DNA of 64,000 nt from the NCBI RefSeq assembly GCF_000424325.1, contig NZ_AUJR01000014.1, forward strand, positions 1 to 64,000. The letters run 5' to 3'. The position numbers were made by a program, and so were the translations under genes. Each line of letters starts with the position of its first letter. The first letter of the stretch is position 1. This DNA is from [Clostridium] clostridioforme AGR2157. GTDB lineage: Bacteria > Bacillota > Clostridia > Lachnospirales > Lachnospiraceae. The notes below the pieces were generated by a model. The model was given only the letters and a program-made list of their open reading frames with translations, did not search any database and was not told where the DNA came from. Positions 16,759 to 26,211 of the stretch are shown here, in pieces.

Positions 16759-16776
16759 CCAGCTGATATTACGGAC

Positions 16777-16810
16777 AAAGAGAGGAAGGCTTGCCTGACC
16801 TCTCTTTTTT
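16777..16810 (+). terminator. Rho-independent terminator
   Basis: AAAGAGAGG and CCTCTCTTT form a nine-pair stem around a 13-base loop, and the right arm runs into six T. It separates the small ORFs from the convergent DUF434 gene. Confidence 0.85.
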
Positions 16811-16813
16811 GAA

Positions 16814-17545
16814 TCAAGACATGGTCTCTGGGCCCTGCATGGTCAAATCCACAAAGCGCAGTCCGGGAAGGGAAGATGACAGAAGGCCGGGAAGGAGATT
16901 CAGCCAGCTTTTGCAGCGGTCCAGAATAATGGCATCGCTGGTGATGACATATTCCCTTTCTTTGAGGACCGAATCTGCATTGGGGACCAGGTGTACCTGG
17001 CAATCCATGGCTTCTTTCTGGGCTGTTTCCAGAATCAGGCCCTTCAGCCGTCCTGAATTTGACACAGGGCTGTCCAGATAAAATACAGCTCTTTCAGCCT
17101 CCAGCTCCTTCAGCCGGCACAGCAGAAGGCGGATGGCCTCATGGGTCTTGCCGATGATTCGGTATGTTCCGCGAAGCCCTGCCAAATCCCGGATTGTGCC
17201 ATCCATACACCTAAGGAGCGTGGAGCCTGAAAGGGCGATTTCCAGAGTGATGATAATATTGAAGCCGTCTATGTGCGCTTCCTTTCCCGGAACAGGACCA
17301 ATGACTTCCCGCTTCCTGCGTAAGGCGATTGCCTGGCGGGAGGAGGTTGCCCGGACCAGCGCCAGGCGCTGCCGTTCGGACAGCAGATAGTGATTTCCTG
17401 TAAATACAGAGGCATTTTTCATGGGGTATCCCCGTTCAATCAGGTATAGAAGGTCCCTTTGTGCCTGGCACAGCTTCTCCAGGCTGTCCTCCCTGTAAAA
17501 AAACGCCTCATCCTCCGGCACATAACCGCGTCTGACCTGTTCCAT
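16814..17545 (-). CDS. DUF434 domain protein
   Basis: A 243-residue soluble protein. The N-terminal part RRGYVPEDEAFFYREDSLEKL with DLLYLIERGYP, and the middle block KEAHIDGFNIIITLEIALSGSTLLRC with DGTIRDLAGLRGTYR, are as in the DUF434/DUF5616 family. The conserved DGFN and the later FYLDSPVSNSGRL and SDAIILDRCKSW blocks hint at an enzyme with acidic active-site residues, possibly PIN/NYN-like, but this is only inference. AAGGAG before the ATG at 17545 sets the start. It lies alone between two plus-strand genes. Confidence 0.8.
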   Translation of the reverse strand: MEQVRRGYVPEDEAFFYREDSLEKLCQAQRDLLYLIERGYPMKNASVFTGNHYLLSERQRLALVRATSSRQAIALRRKREVIGPVPGKEAHIDGFNIIITLEIALSGSTLLRCMDGTIRDLAGLRGTYRIIGKTHEAIRLLLCRLKELEAERAVFYLDSPVSNSGRLKGLILETAQKEAMDCQVHLVPNADSVLKEREYVITSDAIILDRCKSWLNLLPGLLSSSLPGLRFVDLTMQGPETMS

Positions 17546-17754
17546 GTGTGTTCTCCTTTTTGGCAGTTGATACAAACTGTTTATAGTATAAGATAATTGG
17601 AAAGGAATTACAATCTAAAGTATTTTATACTACAATCGGGCGCGGCATGATATAATACAGATAACAGCCAGATAGAAGCATGGCAGGAAAAGTACAGGAA
17701 AATCATATCACCAGAAAGATAAAAAATATATTATCACAGACAGAGGACACAGTC

Positions 17755-19641
17755 ATGTTATACCAAATTTCAAACGGAACCGTATCAGTGGGCGGCGAGC
17801 TGATTCTCTCCCACATTGATTTTGAGATTCGCGGCAATGAAAAGATAGCAGTGGTGGGTAAGAACGGAGCAGGCAAGACCACCCTGTTAAAACTTGTGGC
17901 AGGGGAACTTTCTCTGGACCGGGATGACAGACGCGAAGGGGCGGGAATACGATGTTCACGCCGGCTCACAGTTGGGATGCTTTCCCAGCAGGCATTTAAG
18001 GATGGGAACAGGACCGTGGAGGAGGAACTTCTGGAGGCATGTCCCTGCCGGGATACCTTTGAGAGGGAACGCTTTGAATACGAGCGTGAGTACGACACTC
18101 TCTTTACCGGTTTCGGATTTCCAAAGGAAGATAAGAAAAAGCGGATAAGCCAGTTTTCCGGCGGGGAACAGACCAAGATAGCCTTAATACGCCTGCTCCT
18201 TGAAAAGCCGGATATACTGCTCTTGGACGAGCCCACCAACCATCTGGATATGGAGACAGCCGGGTGGCTGGAACAGTATATGAAACATTACAAAAACGCG
18301 GTGGTAATGGTTTCCCACGACCGCTTTTTCCTGGACCAGGCTGCGGATGTTGTCTATGAGCTGTCCGGAAAAGTATTGAGACGGTATCCGGGCAATTATA
18401 CCCATTACCGGGAAGAAAAGCTGAAACAGATTCAGCTTCAAAAAAAGGCATATGAGCGCCAGCAGGAGGAGCTGGCCCGCCTGGAAAGTCTTGTGGAACG
18501 CTTTAAGCACAAACCAAATAAGGCTGCATTTGCCAGGGCAAAGCGGAAGACAATGGACCACATGGAGCGTGTGGAAAAACCTCAGGAGGATGACGTTCAT
18601 ATCTTTACGGGTGAGATTAATCCTCTGCTGCCTGGCAGCAAGTGGGTATTCACTTCAGAACACCTGAAAATCGGATATGAAAGACCGCTGCTTGAAATTA
18701 CCATGCGTATACGGCGCGGACAGAAGATTGCTCTTTTGGGACCAAATGGAGCGGGTAAGACCACGTTTTTAAAGACCATAGCCGGTTTCCTGCCCCCTCT
18801 GGAAGGGATCTATTCCCTCGGAAATCAGACCACCATTGGGTATTTCGACCAGCACAGCGGGGCCATCCAGTCGGAGCAGACCGTTCTGGAGCATTTTACG
18901 GCCCAATTTCCTGCCCTGACAGAGAAGGCGGCCAGAAGCATCCTTGGCGCATATCTGTTTGGTGGAAGGGACGCGCAGAAGAAGGTCAGCTCTCTTTCCG
19001 GCGGAGAGAAGGCAAGGCTGGTGCTGGCAGAGCTTTTGCAGAGCCGTCCCAATTTCCTGGTTCTGGACGAGCCCACCAACCATATGGATATCCGGGCAAA
19101 GGAAACGCTGGAATCCGCATTCCGGGCCTATAAGGGGACTATTCTGTTTGTGTCCCATGACAGGTATTTTATCCGGCAGGTGGCAGATGCGGTGATGATA
19201 TTTGAACATCAATCCGTGATGTATTATCCCTTTGGATATGAGCATTATCTGGAGCGGAAGGCCAGGGAGAACCAGGGCGGTTCCATGGCAGCACAGATAA
19301 AAGCAGAGGAGCAGGCGCTGATAGCGGGTATGCGCGCAGTGCCAAAGGCAGAACGCCACCGGTTAAGGGAAATACCGGAGGATGAGGCATACCGGGAATG
19401 GAACATGCGCCTGGCGGCCGAACGTCTGGAGCCTGCCGGGAATGCGGTGGAATATCTGACAGAACAGGTGAGGGATCTTAAGGCCATATGGCAGGGATCC
19501 GGAGAGTACTGGAATGGCGGAGTCTGGGATCGGATGGATGAATATGAGAACCAGTGCCTGCGCCTGAAACAGGCCTGGGAGGAATGGCACAGGGCCTGTA
19601 TGGAATGGCTGGATAAGGCTCAGGAGATGGAGGTTCTATAG
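17755..19641 (+). CDS. ABC-F family ATPase
   Basis: A 628-residue protein with two ATPase domains and no membrane segment. Domain 1 has Walker A GKNGAGKTTL, signature FSGGEQTK and Walker B LLLDEPTNHLD. Domain 2 has GPNGAGKTTF, LSGGEKAR and FLVLDEPTNHMD. The region between them is charged and helical, and 140 residues of mostly helical sequence follow domain 2. ABC-F proteins act on the ribosome, either as translation factors or in protection from antibiotics; the subclass cannot be fixed here. Start at 17755 is chosen because the ABC domain begins there (MLYQISNGTVSV) and AGAGGA precedes it; an in-frame ATG at 17680 would add 25 residues. Confidence 0.88.
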   Translation: MLYQISNGTVSVGGELILSHIDFEIRGNEKIAVVGKNGAGKTTLLKLVAGELSLDRDDRREGAGIRCSRRLTVGMLSQQAFKDGNRTVEEELLEACPCRDTFERERFEYEREYDTLFTGFGFPKEDKKKRISQFSGGEQTKIALIRLLLEKPDILLLDEPTNHLDMETAGWLEQYMKHYKNAVVMVSHDRFFLDQAADVVYELSGKVLRRYPGNYTHYREEKLKQIQLQKKAYERQQEELARLESLVERFKHKPNKAAFARAKRKTMDHMERVEKPQEDDVHIFTGEINPLLPGSKWVFTSEHLKIGYERPLLEITMRIRRGQKIALLGPNGAGKTTFLKTIAGFLPPLEGIYSLGNQTTIGYFDQHSGAIQSEQTVLEHFTAQFPALTEKAARSILGAYLFGGRDAQKKVSSLSGGEKARLVLAELLQSRPNFLVLDEPTNHMDIRAKETLESAFRAYKGTILFVSHDRYFIRQVADAVMIFEHQSVMYYPFGYEHYLERKARENQGGSMAAQIKAEEQALIAGMRAVPKAERHRLREIPEDEAYREWNMRLAAERLEPAGNAVEYLTEQVRDLKAIWQGSGEYWNGGVWDRMDEYENQCLRLKQAWEEWHRACMEWLDKAQEMEVL

Positions 19642-19694
19642 TCAGGGGCAATGCAGGATAAGGAATTCTTTGTCAGGCAGAAGGGAGGTTTTCC

Positions 19695-21020
19695 ATGTTT
19701 TGGGAAAAATACGAGAAGGAACGGCTGAAAAGGGCATATCATGCGAAGCTGTCCCAAGCCATATCCAGACTGGAAAAAATGGATATGTCCAGTCTTTCCC
19801 AGGTGTACTGTGCAGAGCATATAACCATGAGGCAGGTGATACGGCTCAGCGAACATTTCCGGCAGTATACCTCCATGGAATGGAGCATTGACTGGAAAAA
19901 ACTGAATATAAGGGAGAAAAAGGACTGGTTCCGGTCAGATAGGGATTACTTCTGGGTATTGGCTCTGGGAAGCTTTCATCCCAACGGCTATTACCGCCAG
20001 GCCTGTCTGCTGCCCGGGCAGTATCAGCCTGCCTGGAGATATGTCCCCTGGATGAATTGTTTATGGCCATGATGGCCCTGGATAAGGTAAAACGCTCCGG
20101 GAGAAGGGATGACCGGACCGTGGAACACATTGGGGAAATCATGGGGGAACGGCTGGACCAGGAGGCAGGTTCCCTGTCAGTGCCCTCTGCCAGTGTTCCA
20201 TGGAAATGATTGACTGTTATTTGCTGCACCGCAGTTCCTGTATCAGGCGAAAGGCCCTGGAGTATAAATACCATGTCCTCAAATGCGCCTGGCCGGGCGT
20301 GGAGAATTTGCTGCTGGATGTCAATTACGGCATGCGGGATCTGGCTGCCTACATAGTTAGAAAACACAGCCAGCTGGATGTCCTTGCGTTCTATGAGAAA
20401 CATCTGAAGGATCCTGACCCGGTGACAGCTGTTTTGGGAATCGGGGAGCAGGGAAGGGAGCTGGACGACAGGCATGGACTGACGGACCTTGTTTTTCCGT
20501 TTTTGGAACACGAATCTGAAAAGGTGGTCAGAAGCGCCCTGGAAACCGCAGGTATGCTGATGGGGGCAGAAGGAGAAGGAATCTACTGGAAGTATCTTCT
20601 TGATACCAGACCCTGTATATCCAAGGCAGCTTATGTGTGCATCAGGAAAAATGAGATACATCCAGGGGCCGGACTGCTTTACGGGGAACAGGAAAAATGG
20701 AGGGGATCCGATGAGACTGCGGGAAAATGCCCGTATTCCATATATGTCAGAAGATACCTGATACTCCTTCTCATACAGGAGAATTCCTGGGACCGCCTGC
20801 CCTATCTGAATACCTGCTGAAGGATGACTCTCTGAGGGAATACAGGGATAAAATGTTGGGAGCACTGAGGGTCAGAAGTCTCTATGCAAGGGTGGACCGG
20901 AAGCAGGCTGCTTTCATTAAGCGGGTACTCGCGGGAACGGGGCTGAACAGGGAGGTAATCATGGAGATTAAGGATGGCGGAGAGAGGCGGCAGGGAAAGA
21001 GGAATGTAGAAAAGGGATAG
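19695..21020 (+). pseudogene. Helical-repeat protein broken by three one-base deletions
   Basis: From MFWEKYEKERLKRAYHAKL (RBS GGGAGG) the frame is open to about 20030, continues one frame back with CPLDELFMAMMALDKVKRS and RTVEHIGEIMGERLD, shifts back again near 20190 into CSMEMIDCYLLHRSS and ends in NTC near 20819, while the true continuation SEYLLKDDSLREYRDKM to RNVEKG is again one frame back. Each step equals the loss of one base. The pieces contain helix pairs such as RDLAAYIVRKHSQLDV and SEKVVRSALETAGM resembling HEAT repeats. Restored, the protein would be about 440 residues. It follows the ABC-F gene by 53 bases and was probably its partner in an operon. Confidence 0.75.
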
Positions 21021-21179
21021 GGGTTAGAGATACGGACAAGGGAGACGTTCAGAATATGGAGATTGCAATAAACGGGGCGGTATGGTAGACTACTATTGCA
21101 GTACGTGGTACATAACATGCATGGTACGTAGAAGGAACGGCTTAATAGGAACGACATAATTATGAAAGGATATATTTGA

Positions 21180-22016
21180 ATGCAGATTTTATTGATTAAG
21201 ATAGCGGTAATTGTTGTATTCTGGAGCGGGGGAATGTTCGCGCTCAACAAGATATTCGGGATGATTCTGAAGCGGAAGGAACAGATTCATATTAAGTTCC
21301 TCCGGAGCATGTCAAAGGTCGTGCTGACAATCATAGCTTTTATCTGTATCAGCGGACTTTTCAATACCACAAAGGCGCTGAGCGCTACACTGCTTACCAG
21401 CTCCTCTCTGTTAGTAGCTATCGTTGGTTTTGCGGCGCAGCAGGTTCTGGCGGACGTCATAAGCGGCGTCATGCTCAGCTGGTCCCGCCCCTTTAATCTG
21501 GGCGAGAAAGTGAATATAAGCAGTTTGGGTATCTCCGGAATCGTGGAGGATATGACAGTGCGCCATACCGTAATCCGGACCTACCACAACAGCCGCATGA
21601 TTATTCCCAACAGTGTCATCAATAAGGCAATTGTGGAAAACAGCAACTATAACAATGATTATATAGGCAATTACATGGAAGTCTCGATCAGCTATGAAAG
21701 CAACCTGGAACAGGCAATCGAAGTAATGCGGGAAACCATTGCCTCCTATCCGCTGGTGGTGGACATCCGTCCGGACCCGTCAGAGGGAAATAAGGTCAAT
21801 GTGGCGGTAAAGGAACTGGGGGATGACGGAATCATCCTTAAATCCACGGTCTGGACCAAGAACATTGATGACAATTTCACTGCCTGCAGCGACATACGCC
21901 GGCTCATTAAGAAAAATTTCGATGCCGTGGGTATTTCCATTCCATACAGGCATGTCCATGTGGTTACCGGAAATGCAGGAAAAGAATTGGAAGAAAATGG
22001 AATAATACAGGGATAA
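21180..22016 (+). CDS. mscS: Small-conductance mechanosensitive channel (MscS family)
   Basis: A 278-residue membrane protein with three hydrophobic helices in the first 100 residues, the pore-lining helix being ATLLTSSSLLVAIVGFAAQQVLADVISGV (quoted in parts: LLTSSSLLVAIVGFAAQQ, LADVISGV). It is followed by the beta domain SWSRPFNLGEKVNI with GIVEDMTVRHTVIRTYHN and IIPNSVI, then the alpha/beta vestibule. These are diagnostic of MscS. The channel opens under membrane tension to release solutes on osmotic downshock. AAAGGA precedes the ATG. It is followed 15 bases later by an oxidoreductase with its own RBS. Confidence 0.93.
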   Translation: MQILLIKIAVIVVFWSGGMFALNKIFGMILKRKEQIHIKFLRSMSKVVLTIIAFICISGLFNTTKALSATLLTSSSLLVAIVGFAAQQVLADVISGVMLSWSRPFNLGEKVNISSLGISGIVEDMTVRHTVIRTYHNSRMIIPNSVINKAIVENSNYNNDYIGNYMEVSISYESNLEQAIEVMRETIASYPLVVDIRPDPSEGNKVNVAVKELGDDGIILKSTVWTKNIDDNFTACSDIRRLIKKNFDAVGISIPYRHVHVVTGNAGKELEENGIIQG

Positions 22017-22031
22017 AGGAGGGTTACTAAT

Positions 22032-23003
22032 ATGAAGGTAGGTATTATTGGAGCCGGGTCAATTGCCGGTACCATGGCAGATACCATCAAAGAGATGGAC
22101 TGCGCACAAAATTATGCGGTGGCTGCCAGGGACTACGGGAGGGCAGCTGAATTTGCACAAAAGTATGGTTTTGAGAAAGCCTATGGCTCTTATAAGGAAC
22201 TGGTGGAGGATGCCGGGGTAGAGCTTGTATACATTGCCACGCCTCATTCGCACCATTATGAGCATATTAAATTATGCCTGAACCACGGAAAGCATGTACT
22301 GTGCGAAAAGTCCTTTACGGTCAATGAGTCACAGGCCAGGGAAGTGCTTGAACTGGCCAGGGAAAAGAAGCTGCTTCTGACAGAGGCTATCTGGACCCGG
22401 TATATGCCCATGAGGAAAACCCTGGACGACGTGCTGCTAAGCGGCGTTATAGGCAGGCCCTATATGCTTACGGCCAACCTGGGCTATATCATCAGCGGAA
22501 AAGAGCGTATCATGCGCCCTGAGCTGGCAGGAGGAGCCCTTTTGGATGTGGGAATTTACCCGCTCAATTTTGCGTCCATGGTGTTTGGGGATGAGGTGGA
22601 TTCTATCACCGGTACCGCGGTGATGACGGAGACCGGTGTGGACGCTCAGAACAGCATCACCATCACCTATAAGGATGGCAGGATGGCCGTTCTATGCAGC
22701 AGCGCAATGGGACTCAGCGACCGCCGGGGCATCATCTATGGTGACAATGGATTCATTGAAGTGGAGAACATCAACAACTGTGAGGGTATCAGGGTCTATG
22801 ACCGCTCCAGGAATATGATTGCATCCTACGATACCCCTAAGCAGATCAGCGGGTATGAATATGAGGTGGAGGCCTGCCTGCGGGCGATTGAAGAGGGAGC
22901 TTTGGAGTGCCCTGAAATGCCTCATGAGGAAACGCTGCGGATGATGGGATGGATGGATGAGCTTCGCAGACAGTGGGGATTGGTTTATCCGACGGAGAAG
23001 TAA
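22032..23003 (+). CDS. Gfo/Idh/MocA family oxidoreductase
   Basis: A 323-residue NAD(P)-dependent dehydrogenase-like protein. The Rossmann start is VGIIGAGSIAGTMADTI, followed by ELVYIATPHSHHYEH and the family signature HVLCEKSFTVN, with the Lys of the EK pair. The C-terminal domain contains GGALLDVGIYPLNFASMVFG. Substrates of this family are sugars, inositols and related alcohols; the substrate here is not evident. An AAGGAGG site overlaps the end of the short gap after mscS. Confidence 0.9.
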   Translation: MKVGIIGAGSIAGTMADTIKEMDCAQNYAVAARDYGRAAEFAQKYGFEKAYGSYKELVEDAGVELVYIATPHSHHYEHIKLCLNHGKHVLCEKSFTVNESQAREVLELAREKKLLLTEAIWTRYMPMRKTLDDVLLSGVIGRPYMLTANLGYIISGKERIMRPELAGGALLDVGIYPLNFASMVFGDEVDSITGTAVMTETGVDAQNSITITYKDGRMAVLCSSAMGLSDRRGIIYGDNGFIEVENINNCEGIRVYDRSRNMIASYDTPKQISGYEYEVEACLRAIEEGALECPEMPHEETLRMMGWMDELRRQWGLVYPTEK

Positions 23004-23128
23004 AAAATCACCGGAAATTATGAAAAATTACGGAAATCATGTCTATACCAACATAGGAAGAGAAATCAATGAATCCATTTATGCCCAGTGGAAGCCGTAA
23101 TTTGATATTTGAAAATGATAACAATACA

Positions 23129-23167
23129 GAAAACGCAGGAACCGCTCTAAACGAAACCTGCGTTTTC
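23129..23167. terminator. Bidirectional terminator
   Basis: GAAAACGCAGG and CCTGCGTTTTC form an 11-pair stem with a 17-base loop between two convergent genes. T-rich sequence follows on the plus strand (TATTTTCTGTTATTTTTTC). Confidence 0.8.
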
Positions 23168-23194
23168 TGATATTTTCTGTTATTTTTTCTGGTT

Positions 23195-24574
23195 TTACAT
23201 CTTCATCTTGAGCTTCTCTTCCTCAATAGTAACTCTGGACTCATCCAGGGTAGTTCCCATGACCTTTATGAGTACATCCTGCTCCATGGTGGGAGCGTAG
23301 TAGAAGCCCTGCTGATACTCGCACTGATAGCTGTTCAGGGCATTCAGCTGGTTCTCTGTCTCCACGCCCTCCGCGATGATATGGATGCCCAGTTCCCTGG
23401 CAATCTGAATCAGGCCGCCTGCTATGGAAGCCGATTTGGGATTGGTCTCCAGCTGCCATACAAACATGCGCTCCAGCTTCACTGTGTTGATGGGAAGGTC
23501 CAGGATACTGCTGACAGGAGCGCATCCGGAGCCGAAGTTGTTGAGCACCAGCTCCACACCCATGTCGGAGAGTTCCTGCATGGTGATGTTTACATTCAGA
23601 TATACATTGGACAGGGCGCTGTCATCTACCTCCAGGGCCAGCTTGCCTTTGGGTATCCGGTAGGTCTCAAGGACCTTTGTGACCTGCTCCAGGAAATCTT
23701 CCTGAACCAGAAGCACCGGCGAAACAGGGATACAGATGGAGTCAAATACCCTTCCGGTATTCATCAGTTGGCTTATGCATTTTCCGGCATGGTCCAGGGC
23801 GTAGTATCCAATGGCCCTAATCTGACCGGAATCCTCTGCTATGGACATAAACTCAGCGGCGCCCACCAGTCCGATGCCCTGAATGAAGATTCTCATGTAG
23901 GAATCAGCCCTTGTAAAACGGCCTTCCTTCAGGTTATAGGTGGGACGGTAGCGGACTTCCAGCTCATTCTTTTCCAGGGCTGTCTGAAGGTACATGGCAA
24001 CAGCCTGGCGGCGGACGAACTGGGTATGCATGCTGCTGTCATATACAGCCATCTGGTTCGGTCCGCAGTCGGAGGAAGCCGACACAGCCAGGTCCAGGCG
24101 CTTAAGCAGCTCATCCGTGTTGGTTGCATGACCGGGATAGGAGCAGAGGCCTATCTGTGCGGAACACAGACAGTCCACGCCGCGTATTTTCCAAACATTT
24201 CCGAAGCGTTCCAGAATCTCATCAGCCAGGTCACAAGCCTGCCCTTCTGATAACTGTTCCAATATGATAATGAATTCCACGCCTATGTAACGGTAGATAT
24301 TGCCCTCAGCCACTTCCATCAAATAGCTTTTTATCTGGGACAGAAGGTCCTCACAGTAATCATATCCGAACGTCTTATTCAGACTCTTGAAATTCTCCAG
24401 ATAGAGCTTTAGAACCACACCCTTGGACGAGGGGGTGCCCAGTACGGATTCCAGCCTGTTCATGCAGGCTGCGCGGCCCTCGCTGGCAGCATCCGGTTCA
24501 GTCGGGGTAAAGACGGGCGGTGAAGGCGGAAGCTCTGCTGCCCCTTTTTCTTTTTTATGGTGAAACAAACTCAT
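23195..24574 (-). CDS. Degenerate GGDEF-EAL signalling protein
   Basis: A 459-residue cytosolic protein with a GGDEF-like domain (about 35-195) and an EAL-like domain (about 205-455). The GGDEF motif reads YIGVEFIII, lacking the paired Gly and the Asp. In the EAL half the first motif is ADSYMR instead of EALLR, the DDFG motif is NNFGSG, and only LEVDDS and EGVETENQL remain near normal. Both cyclase and phosphodiesterase activity are therefore unlikely; a role as a cyclic-di-GMP or protein-binding effector is inferred. AAGGAGG before the ATG at 24574 sets the start. Confidence 0.85.
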   Translation of the reverse strand: MSLFHHKKEKGAAELPPSPPVFTPTEPDAASEGRAACMNRLESVLGTPSSKGVVLKLYLENFKSLNKTFGYDYCEDLLSQIKSYLMEVAEGNIYRYIGVEFIIILEQLSEGQACDLADEILERFGNVWKIRGVDCLCSAQIGLCSYPGHATNTDELLKRLDLAVSASSDCGPNQMAVYDSSMHTQFVRRQAVAMYLQTALEKNELEVRYRPTYNLKEGRFTRADSYMRIFIQGIGLVGAAEFMSIAEDSGQIRAIGYYALDHAGKCISQLMNTGRVFDSICIPVSPVLLVQEDFLEQVTKVLETYRIPKGKLALEVDDSALSNVYLNVNITMQELSDMGVELVLNNFGSGCAPVSSILDLPINTVKLERMFVWQLETNPKSASIAGGLIQIARELGIHIIAEGVETENQLNALNSYQCEYQQGFYYAPTMEQDVLIKVMGTTLDESRVTIEEEKLKMKM

Positions 24575-24711
24575 GATTGTTTCCTCCTTTGTCATGTAAG
24601 CGGTTGTCTGCAATCGCATTTCCTTTATTATAATATAAAAGCCAGAAAATCTCAATTTTTATTTATGAAATGTTAGACGAAATGGAAAAAATGATAAATA
24701 ATTTCTTTTTC

Positions 24712-24740
24712 TTTGCAAATTGACTTAACTATGCTATAAT
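24712..24740 (+). promoter_or_regulatory. Promoter of the pyrH operon
   Basis: TTTGCA (24712-24717), 17 bases, TATAAT (24735-24740), with TG one base before the -10 as an extended -10 element. It starts the long housekeeping operon. Confidence 0.65.
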
Positions 24741-24775
24741 AGCCACAGATATTGCAACAAGGAGATAAAACCTTT

Positions 24776-25477
24776 ATGAAGATGAAACGTGTATTCTTAA
24801 AGTTAAGCGGAGAGGCCCTTGCAGGCCCTAAGAAAACCGGGTTTGACGAGGACACGGTGAAGGAAGTTGCCAGGCAGGTAAAGCTCTCTGTAGATGCAGG
24901 TATACAGGTGGGAATCGTCATTGGCGGGGGTAATTTCTGGAGAGGCCGTACCAGTGAGGCCATTGACAGGACCAAGGCAGACCAGATTGGTATGCTGGCC
25001 ACTGTTATGAACTGTATTTATGTTTCTGAGATTTTCAGAAATGCAGGCATGATGACGCAGATTCTTACGCCCTTCGAGTGCGGCTCCATGACCAAGCTGT
25101 TTTCCAAGGACAGGGCGAATAAGTATTTTGAAAAGGGCATGGTAGTATTCTTTGCAGGCGGGACAGGACATCCCTATTTTTCCACGGATACGGGAATTGC
25201 CCTCAGGGCCATTGAGATGGAAGCCGACTGCATCCTGTTAGCCAAGGCCATTGACGGAGTGTATGACAGCGATCCAAAGCTGAACCCAGAGGCAAAGAAG
25301 TATGACACCATTTCCATACAGGAAGTCATTGACAGGCAGCTGGCTGTGGTGGATTTGACTGCGTCTATTATGTGTATGGAGCATAAGATGCCCATGGCGG
25401 TGTTCAGTCTCAATGAGAAGGACGGGATTGCAAACGCCATGCAGGGCCGGATTAACGGGACCATCGTTACTGCGTAA
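24776..25477 (+). CDS. pyrH: UMP kinase
   Basis: A 233-residue amino-acid-kinase-fold enzyme that phosphorylates UMP to UDP. Family blocks are RVFLKLSGEALAG, GIVIGGGNFWRG, DQIGMLATVMN, VVFFAGGTGHPYFSTDT and GVYDSDPKLNP. Length is normal. The ATG at 24776 follows AAGGAG by 11 bases; the ATG at 24782 is also possible. In many Clostridia rpsB and tsf come before it, but here a GGDEF-EAL gene on the other strand takes that place. Confidence 0.96.
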   Translation: MKMKRVFLKLSGEALAGPKKTGFDEDTVKEVARQVKLSVDAGIQVGIVIGGGNFWRGRTSEAIDRTKADQIGMLATVMNCIYVSEIFRNAGMMTQILTPFECGSMTKLFSKDRANKYFEKGMVVFFAGGTGHPYFSTDTGIALRAIEMEADCILLAKAIDGVYDSDPKLNPEAKKYDTISIQEVIDRQLAVVDLTASIMCMEHKMPMAVFSLNEKDGIANAMQGRINGTIVTA

Positions 25478-25529
25478 TAAAGCGAACATTATTAAGCAGC
25501 AGGGAAGGCTGCATTAACAGGAGGAACTT

Positions 25530-26081
25530 ATGGAAGAATTAAAAGTTTATGAGGACAAGATGAATAAGACACTGGATGTATTGCTGTCTGATTACGGCAC
25601 CATCCGCGCAGGACGTGCCAATCCCCATGTGCTGGACAAGATTAAGGTGGACTATTACGGCACGCCTACACCCCTCCAGCAGGTTGGCAATGTTTCTGTT
25701 CCGGAAGCCCGCATGATTGTGATTCAGCCATGGGAGAAGAGCCTTCTTAAGCCAATTGAGAAAGCCATCCTCACATCTGAGCTGGGCATCAATCCCACCA
25801 ACGACGGAAACTGTATCCGTCTGGTGTTCCCTGAGATGACAGAGGAGCGCAGAAGGGAAGTTTCCAAGGATGTAAAGAAAAAGGGCGACAACGCAAAGGT
25901 AGCCCTGCGCAATATCCGCCGTGACGCAAACGAGGCCTTTAAGAAGGCAGAGAAGGCAGGGGATATTTCTGAGGATGATCTGACCCAGATGACAGAGAAG
26001 ATGCAGAAGCTTACGGATAAGATGGTGGAGAAGGTTGACAAGGCAGTGGAAGAAAAGACCAAGGAAATCATGACCGTGTAA
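25530..26081 (+). CDS. frr: Ribosome recycling factor
   Basis: A 183-residue protein that splits the ribosome with EF-G after termination. It starts YEDKMNKTLDVLLSDYGTIRAGRANPHVLD and keeps GNVSVPEARMIVIQPW, NPTNDGNCIRLVFPE and TEERRRE. Normal length. AGGAGG precedes the ATG. It is the usual partner of pyrH. Confidence 0.97.
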   Translation: MEELKVYEDKMNKTLDVLLSDYGTIRAGRANPHVLDKIKVDYYGTPTPLQQVGNVSVPEARMIVIQPWEKSLLKPIEKAILTSELGINPTNDGNCIRLVFPEMTEERRREVSKDVKKKGDNAKVALRNIRRDANEAFKKAEKAGDISEDDLTQMTEKMQKLTDKMVEKVDKAVEEKTKEIMTV

Positions 26082-26211
26082 TCCGTGATAAATGAATATG
26101 GGAGGCAGGAGTGACTCCTGCCTCTTAATTTGTTTTTGATTCCGGAAAGATATAACATGATAAAGATATTATTTGGGAAAGTTACATTTAGACAAGAAAG
26201 GCAGAAAAAGA

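Noticed and set aside
19846-20865. A 339-codon minus-strand open frame
   Set aside because: It is antisense to the frameshifted helical-repeat pseudogene, whose plus-strand segments show coherent protein-like sequence; the minus frame has no RBS and no family resemblance.
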